Notes: a model not told the origin generated them from the sequence alone. DNA of 64,000 nucleotides from Halolamina pelagica (GCF_001307315.1 NZ_LGUC01000001.1:992001-1056000), one strand, 5' to 3'; positions 9,861 through 19,563 are shown, numbered from the stretch's first letter. A program made the numbers and translations.

Positions 9861-10843
9861 CGCTGCAGACCGTCGTGTACACGAGCGACGGCGTCGAGAC
9901 GTACGACGACGTGGCCGCGGCCGTCGACGCCCCGGGGGAGACGTGGATCCACGCCTCGGCCGATGAAGCCGCGGATCTGGCGGCGGTCACGGAGCGCTTC
10001 GGCCTCCACTCGCTGGCCGTCGAGGACGTGCTCGACGAGAACACCCGCCCGAAAGCCGAGGCGTACGACGGCCACACGTTCGTGCTGGTGAAAACCACCC
10101 GCCTGAGCCAGCGCGACGACGTGGCGTTCGGGAAGGAGATCCACACCCAGTCCGTGGGGCTGTTCGTCGGCGACGGCTGGCTCGTGACCGTCGCGCCGTC
10201 GGAGCTGGAGTTGATCGCGCCGACGGCGCCGGCCTGGACCCGCAACAGCGACCGCGTCGTCGACCGCGGCGCGGACTTCCTCGCCTACCGAGTGCTCGAC
10301 GCCGTCGTCGACGACTACTTCGACGTGCTCGACGAGATCGAGACCGACATCGAGGCCGTCGAGGAGCGCGTGCTGACTCACCCCGAGCCGGAGATCCTCG
10401 AAGAGCTCAACGGCGTCCGCCGGGACCTGCTCGCGTTCCGGAAAGTCGCCTGGCCCGCCCGCGAAGCGGTGGGCACGCTCTCCCGGGGCGACAGCCCGCA
10501 GGTCGCCGCGGCGAACGAGAAGTACTTCCGGGACGTGTACGACCACCTCGTTCAGGTCGTCGACCTGGCGGAGACGTACCGCGATCTGACCAGCGGCTCG
10601 CGGGACATCTACCTCAACGCGGTCTCGCAGTCGACCAACGAGGTGATGAAGACGCTGACGGTGGTCGCGACGATCTTCATCCCGCTGACGTTCGTCGTCG
10701 GCGTCTACGGGATGAACTTCGCGGGCACGCCGCTGTCGATGCCCGAACTCGGCTGGACGTACGGCTACCCTGCGACGATGCTGGGGATGGCGCTGGTCGC
10801 GGCGCTGATGCTCACCCACTTCCGGCGGCAGGGCTGGCTCTGA
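9857..10843 (+). CDS. corA: CorA-family Mg2+/divalent cation transporter
   Basis: 328 residues, the family's usual size. A long soluble N-terminal funnel (alpha/beta, about residues 1-265) is followed by two C-terminal membrane helices. The first helix ends in the diagnostic YGMNF motif, followed by the periplasmic-side loop AGTPLSMPELGW. The protein ends in a short cytoplasmic HFRRQGWL. It forms a homopentamer in known relatives and takes up Mg2+ (some members carry Co2+ or Ni2+). Translationally coupled to the 56-residue protein upstream. Confidence 0.95.
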   Translation: MTLQTVVYTSDGVETYDDVAAAVDAPGETWIHASADEAADLAAVTERFGLHSLAVEDVLDENTRPKAEAYDGHTFVLVKTTRLSQRDDVAFGKEIHTQSVGLFVGDGWLVTVAPSELELIAPTAPAWTRNSDRVVDRGADFLAYRVLDAVVDDYFDVLDEIETDIEAVEERVLTHPEPEILEELNGVRRDLLAFRKVAWPAREAVGTLSRGDSPQVAAANEKYFRDVYDHLVQVVDLAETYRDLTSGSRDIYLNAVSQSTNEVMKTLTVVATIFIPLTFVVGVYGMNFAGTPLSMPELGWTYGYPATMLGMALVAALMLTHFRRQGWL

Positions 10844-10934
10844 GTGTCGGAACCGACCGCCCAGCGCCGGTACCGGCCGGCCCTGATCGCCGGAACCGAA
10901 CTCCTCTTGCCGGTGCCCGCGTGAGGCTCCGGTA

Positions 10935-11891
10935 GTGTCGCTGCTCTCGATCTTCGCCTCCGCCATCCTGCCGATCGTCCTGATCGCGACCGTCGGTGTC
11001 GTACTCGGCCGGCTGCGGGACGTGGAGCCCGGCCCGCTCAACACCGCCGTCGTCTACGTGCTCGCGCCGGCGCTGGTGCTACACAGCCTGATGGCGACGG
11101 AGCTGGCTGGCGGGACGCTGCTCAAACTCGCCGCCGGCGTCGCCGCGTTCACGCTGGGGATGGCCGCGATCGTGGAGCTGTCAGGCCGGCTGCTCGGCGT
11201 CGACGAGGCCACGCTGTCGGCGCTCGTGCTGGTGTCGACGTTCCCCAACGCCGGCAACTACGGGATCCCCGTCAGCGACTTCGCGTTCGGCACCGTCGGC
11301 CGGGGCGTCGCGGTACTGTACGTCGCCGTGCAGGCGGTGTTGATGTACACGATCGGCGTCTACGTCGCCTCCCGCGGCGGCGGCAGCGCGGGGCTCGGCG
11401 CCCTCAAGCGCGTGTTCCGCATCCCGCTGATCTACGCGGTCGCCGTTGGCCTGCTCGCGCGGGCGCTCGACCTCGTCCCCGCCGCCGACTCGACCGCGAT
11501 GGAGACGCTCCAACTGGTCGGCGACGCCTCGATCCCCGTGATGCTGCTCATCCTGGGCATCCAACTCGCGAACACCGACTTCGGCGCCGCCCTCCCCCAG
11601 ATCACGGTCGCGACCGCGGGCAAAATGGTCGTCGCGCCCGCCGTCGCCGTCGGCGTCGCGCTCCTGCTCGGCTTCGACCAGCCCACCGTCGCCCGGACGT
11701 TCGTGCTGGAGTCGGCGATGCCCGCGGCGGTGACGCCGCTGGTGTTGTTGATCGAGTTCGCCGACGACGTGGAGGTCGGCGGCGTCAGCGCCCCCGAGTT
11801 CGTCTCGACCGTCGTCGCGGTGACGACGATCCTCTCGGTACCGCTGCTGACGCTGCTGATCTCGGTGCTCCAGTCGGGCGTGCTGGTGTAG
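10935..11891 (+). CDS. AEC family (auxin efflux carrier-like) transporter
   Basis: 318 residues with about ten hydrophobic helices and almost no soluble regions, starting at GTG 10935. The inverted-repeat architecture of AEC carriers is visible, with conserved STFPNAGNYGIPV in the first half and ESAMPAAVTPLVLL in the second (the paired helix-breaking motifs). Substrates of archaeal AEC proteins are mostly unknown; organic anions or amino acids are likely. Same direction as corA, 91 bases downstream, but no sign of functional linkage. Confidence 0.88.
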   Translation: MSLLSIFASAILPIVLIATVGVVLGRLRDVEPGPLNTAVVYVLAPALVLHSLMATELAGGTLLKLAAGVAAFTLGMAAIVELSGRLLGVDEATLSALVLVSTFPNAGNYGIPVSDFAFGTVGRGVAVLYVAVQAVLMYTIGVYVASRGGGSAGLGALKRVFRIPLIYAVAVGLLARALDLVPAADSTAMETLQLVGDASIPVMLLILGIQLANTDFGAALPQITVATAGKMVVAPAVAVGVALLLGFDQPTVARTFVLESAMPAAVTPLVLLIEFADDVEVGGVSAPEFVSTVVAVTTILSVPLLTLLISVLQSGVLV

Positions 11892-11940
11892 CCAGGTCGG
11901 TCACGCTCCCCTCGCCCGGTCCATCGAGAGTACGGTATGC

Positions 11941-12010
11941 CATAGCGAACCTATGAGACGTGAACGCGTCACTAAGTGACTGAAAATTTATAATTGCGGT
12001 GTGTTACACA
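11941..12010 (+). promoter_or_regulatory. MFS gene promoter with three inverted repeats
   Basis: Within 70 bases there are CATAG-CGAAC-CTATG (11941-11955), GTCAC-TAA-GTGAC (11968-11980), a TATA element (AAAATTTATAATT, 11983-11995) and TGTGTTACACA (12000-12010). The ATG follows at 12017, so transcripts should be nearly leaderless. One palindrome abuts the TATA box upstream and another sits at the expected transcription start. That is the layout of a regulated archaeal promoter. Confidence 0.6.
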
Positions 12011-12016
12011 GTAGGT

Positions 12017-13231
12017 ATGGACGCCCCGTCGCTGCCCACCGGCGATATCCTGCGGTTCTACGCGTTCCGTGCGAGCCAGTCCGCCGGGTTCAGCCTCCCG
12101 ATCTACGTGCTGTTCTTCCAGTCCCGCGGGCTCTCGCTCGCCGAGATCGGGGCGATCGAGGCGCTGTTCACCGTGTTCGTGGTGGCCGCGGAGACGCCGA
12201 CGGGCTACCTCGGCGATCGGTTCGGCCGGCGGGCGAGCCTGCTGGCCGGCACTGCGCTGTCGGCGCTGGGCATCGTCGGGTTCGTGTTCGCCCGCTCGTT
12301 CGCGGCGTTCGCGGCGATCATGGTCGTTCGGGCGGTCGCCGAGGCGTTCCGCTCCGGCGCGACGGACGCCTGGCTCTACGAGACGCTGGCCGGAACCGCC
12401 GACGACGACCGGTTCGCCCACGTCTCGGGGCGTGCGAGCGCGATCGGGCTCGCAACGCTCGCGGGCGCCTCGCTCGTCGGCGGCGGGCTGTACGCGCTCG
12501 ACCCGGTCTACCCGTGGCTGCTCGAAGGCATCGCACTCACGACCGGGATGGCGGTCCTGCTCGGGATGGACGAGCCGGACCGGACCGTCGAGGACGGGGC
12601 CGGATCGGCACGGTTCTCGCCGTGGGAGACGCTCGCCGCGATCCGCTCGACGCTCGCGAACCGCGCGGTGGGCCCGCTCGTGCTCGCGGTGGGGCTGCTC
12701 GCGGGCATCACCAACACGATGGAGTTCTACCTCCAGCCGGTCGCGGTCGCCACGCCGGGGCTCTCGGCGACGACGCTGGGGCCGCTGTACGCCGGGCTCA
12801 CGCTCGCCTCCGCGGGCGTCACCGCGCGGGCGGGCTGGATCGAGGACCGCTTCGGCGTCCGGGGGTGGTTCCTCGTCGGCCCGCCGCTGCTGGGGCTCTC
12901 GCTTCTGGCCGTCGCCGTCGCGCCGGCGTTCGCACTCCCCGTGTTCGTGCTCGGCCGGGCGGTCAGAAGCGCCACCACGCCGATCTTCGGCCAGTTCCTC
13001 AACGACCGGACCGACGAGGGTCGGGCGACGGTGCTGTCGGCGGCGTCGACGGTGCGGTCGCTGTTCACCGCGCCGCTGAACCTCGTCGGTGGCGGGCTCG
13101 CGACGGCGTACGCGCTGTCGACCGGGCTCGGCGGGCTCGGCGTGATGCTGCTGGGCGGGCTGGTGGTCACGCTCGGGGTGTGGCGGCCGTCGTTGCCGAG
13201 CGTGACGGCGAGGGAGTCGGACGCCGCGTGA
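12017..13231 (+). CDS. MFS transporter
   Basis: 404 residues, about 12 membrane helices. I choose ATG 12017 (MDAPSLPTGDILRFYAFRAS) because it lies 22-34 bases after a clear TATA element. The family A motif between helices 2 and 3 is seen as GYLGDRFGRRASL. No substrate-specific residues are recognisable; the shape and operator-rich promoter suit a drug or metabolite exporter. The short helix-4 region (AEAFRSGATDAWLYETLAG) resembles that of other haloarchaeal MFS proteins of unknown substrate. Convergent with the MATE gene downstream. Confidence 0.88.
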   Translation: MDAPSLPTGDILRFYAFRASQSAGFSLPIYVLFFQSRGLSLAEIGAIEALFTVFVVAAETPTGYLGDRFGRRASLLAGTALSALGIVGFVFARSFAAFAAIMVVRAVAEAFRSGATDAWLYETLAGTADDDRFAHVSGRASAIGLATLAGASLVGGGLYALDPVYPWLLEGIALTTGMAVLLGMDEPDRTVEDGAGSARFSPWETLAAIRSTLANRAVGPLVLAVGLLAGITNTMEFYLQPVAVATPGLSATTLGPLYAGLTLASAGVTARAGWIEDRFGVRGWFLVGPPLLGLSLLAVAVAPAFALPVFVLGRAVRSATTPIFGQFLNDRTDEGRATVLSAASTVRSLFTAPLNLVGGGLATAYALSTGLGGLGVMLLGGLVVTLGVWRPSLPSVTARESDAA

Positions 13232-13307
13232 GCCAGTCAGTCGTCCGTCTGATCGGCCGACAGCGTGGCGATCAGTCGTCTGCCCTGCCCGGCTGACAGC
13301 GTGCCGG

Positions 13308-14749
13308 TCAGTCGTCGCTCGGCGGCGGGACGTTCCGGGTCTGCGAGACCGGCGCCTCGGCGTCGACGACCGCCGACTTCCACGTTCCGCGTGAGAGCCA
13401 CGCGACGGCGACGACGGCGCCGACGATGTCGCCGAGTGCGACCGCGGTCCAGACCCCGGCCGGCCCCCAGCCCAGGGGGAACGCCAGCAGGTACGTCGCC
13501 GGGAGTCGGACTACCCAGAGCGCGACCAGCGAGAGCCCGAGCGCCGTGGTGGTGTTGCCGGCGCCGCGGAACGTCCCCATCGCCACCTGGAACGCGCCGA
13601 AGAACACGAACGCGACGCTCGCGATCCGGAGGTACGCCGACGCGTAGTCGATCGTCGCGACGGCGGTCTCGCTCCGGGCGGGGAGGAACACCGAGACGAT
13701 CGGCTCCGGCACCGTGGCGACGACGACCGCGACGACGGCGAGGACGCCGACGACGAGCACCAGCCCGAGTTTGACCGCGCGGGTCGCCCGCTCGGGCTCG
13801 GCGGCGCCGAGGTTCTGGCCGACAGCGGTGTCCATCGCCTGCGAGAGCCCCATGGCGGGCAGTGTCACCAGCGAGAGCAGGCGGTTGCCGAGCCCGTAGG
13901 CGGCGACGACCGCCGGCGGGAACGTCGCGACCATCGCGGTGGCGACGACCATCGCCAGCGCGGTGCCGGACTGCTCCAGCGCGGTGGGGACGCCCAGTTC
14001 GACGATCTCGCGAACGGGGCCGGGCTGGGGGATCAGGTCCCGCGGTTCGATCGCCGGCCCGAGCTCCGTCCCGAACAGGACGTACAGCCCGGCGACCGTC
14101 GCGACAGCGCGCGAGGCGACGGTGGCGACGGCGGCGCCCTGCACGCCCCAGGCGGGGAAGGGGCCCCAGCCGAAGATCAGGAACGGGTCGAGCGCGACGT
14201 TGACGACCACGGAGAGCACCATCACCACCAGCGGCGTCCGGGTGTCGCCGACGCCGCGCATCAGCGCCGTGAACACGAAGAAGCCGAACAGCGCCGGCGC
14301 GCCGAGGAAGAACACCCGCATGTAGTCGGCCGACAGCGGGATGACTCGCTCGGCGGTCGCGGCGTCGGCCGGCAGGAGGGCCAGCAGCGGCCCGGTAGCG
14401 AGAAAGCCGAACGCGCCGACGGCGACGGCGACGAGGCCCACGAAGCCGAGCGTCTGGCCCGCGATCCGGCCGGCCGCGCGCTCGCCGCCCGCGCCGGTGT
14501 GCTGGGCGACGAGGATCGCGCCCGCGGCGGTGAAGCCGCCGCCGACGGCGATGACGAGAAACACGAGCGGGAAGGCGAGACTGAGCGCGCCGACGGCGTC
14601 GGCCGAGAGCCGGCCCAGCCAGACGGTGTCGACGAGGTTGTAGGCAACCTGGAGGAGCTGGATCGCCACCAGCGGCCACGCCAAGCGGACCAGCGGTCGC
14701 AGCAGGGGCCCCGCGTGAGCGAGGCGCGTTCGGCGTGTGTGGCGGTCAT
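13308..14749 (-). CDS. MATE family efflux transporter (frameshift at 14705-14712)
   Basis: About 480 residues with 12 predicted helices. The two homologous halves are visible (first half WPLVAIQLLQVAYNLVDTVW; second half GVPTALEQSGTALAMVVATA). MATE proteins export cationic drugs or metabolites by Na+ or H+ antiport. I place the start at ATG 14747-14749 (MTATHAERASLTRG). The frame breaks at a G4C4 stretch; one more G or C restores LTRGPLLRPLVRLAWPLV, the usual start of helix 1. Without the repair no start codon precedes helix 1 at a sensible distance. Confidence 0.88.
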
Positions 14750-14882
14750 TACGTATCGAAGGTCGTGGGGGTCTTGAACACGAGCAACAGACGGTAGCAC
14801 GGTGCACTGGGCACGCGCTCGCCGGGACGGCGGGGAGCGCGAACCGCCGCCGTTTATTTCGGCGGCTGTCCAACGGGTGGGT

Positions 14883-15749
14883 ATGACTATCGGCTTCATC
14901 GGCGGCTCGGGCATCTACGAGGCGCTCCCGCTGAGCAACACGCGCGAAGTGACCGTCCAGACGCCCTACGGCGAGCCGTCCTCGTCGGTCACCATCGGCG
15001 AGTTCGGCGAGACCGGTCGGGAGGTCGCGTTCCTCCCCCGGCACGGCCCGGACCACCAGCACTCGCCGACGAACCTCCCGTACCGTGCGAACATCTACGC
15101 GCTGAAACAGGTCGGCGTCAACCACGTGCTCGCGACGAACGCCGTCGGCAGCCTGCGCGAGGACCTGCCGCCGCGCACGCTCGTCGTGCCGGACCAGATC
15201 TACGACCGCACCAAGCAGCGCGACCTCTCCTTTTTCGGCGACGGGATCGTCGTCCACCAGCCGTTCGCCCAGCCGTACTGCCCCGAGATGGTCGACCACC
15301 TCAGCGACGCCGCCGAGCGCGTCGAGACCGACGCCGGCGTCGAGGAGGGCGGCACCTACGTCTGCATCGAGGGGCCCCAGTACTCCACCAAGGCCGAGTC
15401 GGAGTTCTACCGCGAGCAGGGCTGGGACGTGGTCGGCATGACGGCGATCCCCGAAGCCAAGCTCGCCCGTGAGGCCGAGATGTGCTACGCGACGCTGGCC
15501 GGCGTCACCGACTACGACGTGTGGAAGGACGACCACGAGGTGACGCTACAGGAGGTGCTGGAGAACGCGTCGGCCAACGAGGACGCGATCAAGGCCGCCG
15601 TCGAGGAGGCGATCCGGACGTTCCCCGAGGATCACGAGTGTAGCTGCCACAGCTCGCTCGAGGGGACGATCAACACGCCGACCGAAGCGATTCCCGAAGA
15701 AACCCGCGAGCGCGTCGACCTGTTCGTCGGCGACTACCTCGAGGACTGA
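14883..15749 (+). CDS. mtnP: S-methyl-5'-thioadenosine phosphorylase
   Basis: 288 residues, PNP/MTAP family of trimeric nucleoside phosphorylases. It splits methylthioadenosine into adenine and methylthioribose-1-phosphate in methionine salvage. The start MTIGFIGGSGIYEALPL carries the phosphate-binding GGSGIY. Further motifs are FLPRHGPDHQHSPTNLPYRAN, ATNAVGSL, CIEGPQYSTKAES and VVGMTAIPEAKLAREAE (purine site). A TATA-like GTTTATTT at 14852-14859 lies about 25-30 bases before the ATG. A CSCHSS near the C-terminus resembles the Cys-rich tail known in archaeal homologues. Confidence 0.95.
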   Translation: MTIGFIGGSGIYEALPLSNTREVTVQTPYGEPSSSVTIGEFGETGREVAFLPRHGPDHQHSPTNLPYRANIYALKQVGVNHVLATNAVGSLREDLPPRTLVVPDQIYDRTKQRDLSFFGDGIVVHQPFAQPYCPEMVDHLSDAAERVETDAGVEEGGTYVCIEGPQYSTKAESEFYREQGWDVVGMTAIPEAKLAREAEMCYATLAGVTDYDVWKDDHEVTLQEVLENASANEDAIKAAVEEAIRTFPEDHECSCHSSLEGTINTPTEAIPEETRERVDLFVGDYLED

Positions 15750-15761
15750 GGCGTCGGGTCG

Positions 15762-16226
15762 CTACTGCTGAATTTCGCAGTCGGTGTTCGTGAAGAAGCC
15801 GAGCCGCGGCGCCCCCTCCCCGTCGCTCTCGACGACGGGGAGCACCTTCGCGCAGAGCGGTCCCGACTCCGAATCTGGGAGCGAGTCCGGGCCGAAGGAG
15901 AGATGCGCCCGTTCGTCGCTCGCCTGCCCTTCGTGCCACGCGTACAGCTCGTAGCGACCCGGTTCCGTCGGGTAGTTCTCGAACTCGCCGCCGCCGGCCT
16001 CCGTCGTGCCGTCGTCGCGTTCGCGTGCGCCGTCGGCGTCCATCGTCGCCCGGTACACTGGCTCGTCGTGCTCCAGGACGAGCACGGTGACGGTGAGCGG
16101 GTGAGAGTTGACCAGCGTCAGCTCGTCGAACCCGACATTCGGCGGCTCCGGCTCGGAGGAGCAGCCCGCGAGGCTCGTTGTGGCGGCGACGCCGGCGGCA
16201 CAGAGGAGGGCTCGTCGGGAGGGTAC
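15762..16226 (-). CDS. Predicted lipoprotein (start codon not visible)
   Basis: The frame encodes PSRRALLCAAGVAATTSLAG followed by a lipobox Cys, then about 130 residues ending FFTNTDCEIQQ. The Arg pair, hydrophobic run and lipobox indicate an exported lipoprotein, perhaps by the Tat route. No ATG, GTG or TTG precedes the signal peptide in frame: the codon before PSRR is GTA at 16224-16226 and a stop lies three codons earlier. The first in-frame start is GTG 16085, inside the mature protein. I suspect a base error at the true start. The mature part has an Ig-like beta pattern (YELYAWHEG). Confidence 0.6.
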   Translation of the reverse strand, partial: VPSRRALLCAAGVAATTSLAGCSSEPEPPNVGFDELTLVNSHPLTVTVLVLEHDEPVYRATMDADGARERDDGTTEAGGGEFENYPTEPGRYELYAWHEGQASDERAHLSFGPDSLPDSESGPLCAKVLPVVESDGEGAPRLGFFTNTDCEIQQ

Positions 16227-16324
16227 GGACCCCTAGAGAACCGGTGTTCGCAAAAAGTTGCCGCGTCGGCGCCGTTCGTGCGCGCTAATCGTCGTCCACC
16301 GCGGCTGACAGCGTGCCGCGGCGC

Positions 16325-18252
16325 CTAATCGTCCACGTCGACGTCGGCCTGCGCGTGACGCTCCTGGGCGCGCCGGATGAACTCCTCGGGGAGTTCGTCG
16401 ATCTCGCCGGCCTGCACGCCCCAGAGGTGGGCGTACAGCCCGTCCTCCTGCAGCAGTTCGTCGTGGCTGCCGCGCTCGGCGATCTGGCCGTCCTCCAGCA
16501 CGAGGATCTGGTCGGCGTCCTTGATCGTCGACAGTCGGTGGGCGATCGCGAACGTGGTGCGGTCCTCGGTCAGCTTGTCGATGGAGCGCTGGATCAGCAT
16601 CTCCGTCTCGGTGTCCACGTCGGAGGTCGCCTCGTCGAGGATCAGGATCTCGGGATCCTTCAGCATCGCGCGGGCGATGGAGAGCCGCTGGCGCTGGCCG
16701 CCCGAGAGCTTCACGCCCCGCTCGCCGATCTCGGTGTCGTACCCCTCGGGAGGTTCATGATGAACTCGTGGGCCTCGGCGGCTTTCGCGGCCTCGACGAC
16801 CTGCTCGTGGTCGGCGCCGAACGTGCCGTACTCGATGTTGTCCGACACCGTCCCGTAGAACATGAACGTGTCCTGGGAGACGTAGCCGAGTTTCTTCCGG
16901 AGCGAGGGGATCGTCACGTCGCGGATGTCCTGGCCGTCGATCTCGATCGACCCCTCGTCCACGTCGTACATCCGGAGGAGGAGTTTGAGCACCGTCGACT
17001 TGCCGGCCCCGGTCGGGCCGACGAGCGCGAGCGTGTTGCCGCCCTCCACCTCGAAGTTGATGTCGTCGACGATGGTCTCCTCGTCGTAGCCGAAGGAGAC
17101 GTTCTTGTACTCGACGTTGCCGTCGGTGACCGTCAGTTCGTCGGCGTCGGGGTCCTCGACGATACGGGACGGCGTGTCCATCAGACCGAACATCCGGGCG
17201 CTGGACGCTCGAGCCCGCTGGTACATGTTGATGATCGAGCCGAACTGGGCCATCGGCCAGATGAACCGCTGGGTGTAGAGGATGAAGGAAACGAACACAC
17301 CGGCGCTGAGATCCTGCTGCCCGCCGGTAATCCACGTCGGCGCTTCACCCAACACCCAGAGGCCGCCGACCATGAAGGTGATGACGAAGCCGATACCGGC
17401 GATGACTCGCAGCGCCGGGAAGAACTTGATCCGGGTGTTGATCGCGTCCCAGTTGGCGTCGTAGTACTCCATCGACACGTCGTCGACGCGCTCGGACTCG
17501 AAGCTCTCCGTGTTGAACGTCTTGATCACCTTGATGCCGCCGAGGTTGTTCTCCAGCCGACTGTTGAGGTGCCCGACCGTCTTCCGGACCGTCGCGTACT
17601 TCGGCTGGATGATGTCGATGAACTTCCACGTCGTGACGGCGATGATCGGGATGGGGAGCAGCGTGACGATCGCCAGCCGGGGGTTGAGCCAGAGCAGGAT
17701 GCCCGCGATCCCGATCACCATCACCGAGAGGCGGAACGCGGAGTTCATCCCGTCGTTGAGGAACCGTTCGAGGCGGTTCACGTCGTTCGAGAGGATGGAC
17801 ATCATCTCGCCGGTCTGCTTCTCGGCGAAGAAGTCCATGTTCAGGCGCTGCATCTTGTCGTACGTGTCGGTCCGCACGTCGTGCTGGATGTTCTGGGCGA
17901 ACGCGTTCCAGCCGTAGTTCCGGATCCAGTGGAACAGCGACCCGCCGAAGAAGGCGAAAGCGATCGCGCCGATCGTGAACCAGAACTGCCCCTCGGTCGT
18001 CGACGGGAGCCACGCCTGCGGGATCAGCGGGAGGTCGTACGCGGCGTCGTTGCGGAAGATCGAGTCGACGGCGATACCGAGCAGCAGCGGCGGTAGCAGG
18101 TCGAGTATCCGCGCGATAACGCTGCCGAAGAACCCGAGCCCGAAGTAGCCGAGATTCGGCTTCCCGTACTCGGAGAACAGCCGCCGCATCGGATTGTCCG
18201 TCTTCTGACGGATATCCTCGAAGGGGTCTTCGTCGTCGGAGGGATGTGACAT
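16325..18252 (-). CDS. ABC exporter, fused membrane and ATPase domains (frameshift at 16748-16750)
   Basis: About 642 residues. The type IV exporter membrane domain covers roughly 35-345 with six helices and the coupling segment [13 protein letters not shown]. The ATPase domain covers about 375-620: Walker [10 protein letters not shown], signature [16 protein letters not shown], Walker [14 protein letters not shown]-loop AIAHRLSTI. The frame breaks just before the signature: minus-strand CTCCCGAGGGG needs one more C to read [15 protein letters not shown]. The protein works as a homodimer or heterodimer; substrate unknown (lipid or drug exporters share this shape). No partner gene is adjacent, favouring a homodimer. 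Confidence 0.92.
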
Positions 18253-18402
18253 TACTTACTCTCTGGGACGCAAGGGGCCTTCAAAAACCTTTACGAATCG
18301 AAACACGTCGTTGTCAGGGTAAGGCGGCCGAATTCACCGGTATCGGTCGAGCGGGCCGGGGAAGAAAGTAGTTTCCGGTGGGGTGCGGTGTGTGGACGCT
18401 GC

Positions 18403-18675
18403 TCACAGTGGCCGGTTTTCGACGCCGGGGTCGACGCCGGCGGCAGCGAGATCCTCACGGATCCGCGCGCGCAGGGGGTCGGGGACGGTGTCGCGGCCGA
18501 CGGGGGCGGCGGTCTCGCCGTCGCCTTTGACCTTCCAGTAGAGCACGCAGTCGCTGGGCGCGTAGTACTCGATGCTGTAGCGGTCGCCGTCGCCGCGGTA
18601 GTGGACGCGGGCGGCGAACCCCTCGGCGGTCCAACCCTCGCGGTCGGCGAGGGCGTCGACGGCGTCGTCAGTCAC
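18403..18675 (-). CDS. Small conserved haloarchaeal-type protein
   Basis: 90 residues, acidic, soluble, with the central strand-rich segment YSIEYYAPSDCVLYWKVKG. It lies 18 bases downstream of the DUF192 gene on the same strand and is probably co-transcribed with it. I do not recognise a function. Confidence 0.7.
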   Translation of the reverse strand: MTDDAVDALADREGWTAEGFAARVHYRGDGDRYSIEYYAPSDCVLYWKVKGDGETAAPVGRDTVPDPLRARIREDLAAAGVDPGVENRPL

Positions 18676-18693
18676 AGCGACACGTTGGGGCGC

Positions 18694-19179
18694 TCAAACC
18701 TCGGCCTTTCGGTGTTCCTCGGGGATCTCGACCCGGTCGCCGACCTCGATCCCGTGGTCGGTGGTGTACTCGTAGGGGAGCTCGACGACGTACTTCCCGT
18801 AGCCCTCGTAGGTGGGGCTGTCCTCACCCTCGGGTGGGAGCTCGGCGTGGTGGATCGTGGTGACGGTGCCGTTCTCGGCGACGAACACCATGTCGATAGG
18901 GAACGCCATGTCGCGCATCACGTAGCCGTGGGTCGCTTCCCGGGGGTGGACGAACAGCATCCCCTCGTCGGCGTTGAGGGAGTCGTGGTTGCTCAGCCCG
19001 GTGTAGCGCTCGTCGTAGCTGTCGGAGACGTTCACCTCGACGGTCGCGAGTTCGCTGCCGTTCTCGCCGTCGACGAACGTGACGGTCGTCTGTTCGGCGG
19101 GGCCGCCGAGGAAGAGGGCCACCCCGGCAACGACGGCGATCACCGCGAGCAGGAGCGCGAGCCAGGCGCGATTTCGCAC
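18694..19179 (-). CDS. DUF192 family exported protein
   Basis: 161 residues. One N-terminal hydrophobic segment (AWLALLLAVIAVVAGVALFL) anchors or exports the protein. The rest is a DUF192 domain, recognisable by RYTGLSNHDSLNADEGMLFV and VMRDMAFPIDMVFVAENG. DUF192 proteins are small secreted beta-barrel proteins of unknown function found in bacteria and archaea. First gene of a likely two-gene unit with the 90-residue protein downstream. Confidence 0.85.
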   Translation of the reverse strand: MRNRAWLALLLAVIAVVAGVALFLGGPAEQTTVTFVDGENGSELATVEVNVSDSYDERYTGLSNHDSLNADEGMLFVHPREATHGYVMRDMAFPIDMVFVAENGTVTTIHHAELPPEGEDSPTYEGYGKYVVELPYEYTTDHGIEVGDRVEIPEEHRKAEV

Positions 19180-19263
19180 GCCTCGAAGGAGGCGGTACGG
19201 GGTGCTAAGCGTTGCGACGCAGAGCGTAATCGTTATTCGCCCGGCGGCGGGAGTCCGAAGTAC

Positions 19264-19336
19264 GGGCTCGTGGTCTAGTGGTTATGACGCTTCCCTTACA
19301 AGGAAGAGGCCGGTGGTTCAAATCCGCCCGAGCCCA
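19264..19336 (+). tRNA. tRNA-Val (anticodon UAC)
   Basis: 73 bases. The acceptor stem GGGCTCG pairs with CGAGCCC at 19329-19335, and A19336 is the discriminator. The anticodon arm CTTCC-CTTACAA-GGAAG gives anticodon TAC. The T loop is TTCAAAT. There is no intron, and CCA is not encoded (CTA follows). Confidence 0.95.
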
Positions 19337-19370
19337 CTACTTCTGTGCGAACGAAGTGAGCACGAAGTAG
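19337..19370 (+). other. Stem-loop directly after tRNA-Val
   Basis: CTACTTC-T-GTGC (19337-19348) pairs with GCAC-GAAGTAG (19360-19370), leaving one bulged T and an 11-base loop. It begins at the first base after the tRNA discriminator, so it may aid termination or 3' processing. It may also be one of the small GCGAACGNAGTGAGC-type hairpin repeats. Confidence 0.5.
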
Positions 19371-19423
19371 TGACAGCGAGGGCGATTTGAACCCAGAAGA
19401 CGAGCGCCAGCGAAGTCCTCGCG

Positions 19424-19465
19424 GTGCAAATCCGCCCGACCTTCCCCAGCACCCATCCGCCCGAG
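19424..19465 (+). repeat. Decayed copies of the tRNA-Val 3' half
   Basis: CAAATCCGCCCGA at 19427-19439 repeats 13 bases of the tRNA-Val T arm and acceptor (19319-19331), with GCGGTG before it resembling the 5' side of the T stem. ATCCGCCCGAG recurs at 19455-19465. These look like remnants of recombination at the tRNA 3' end, a common attachment site for integrating elements. Confidence 0.5.
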
Positions 19466-19563
19466 CTGCCGATTCCGGCCGCCGACGCCGCCGAACGCGT
19501 CGGGTTTCCAACGGAACCGCCCAACAGACCTTTTGCTGGAGAGGGAGTCTCGACGCACAAACC

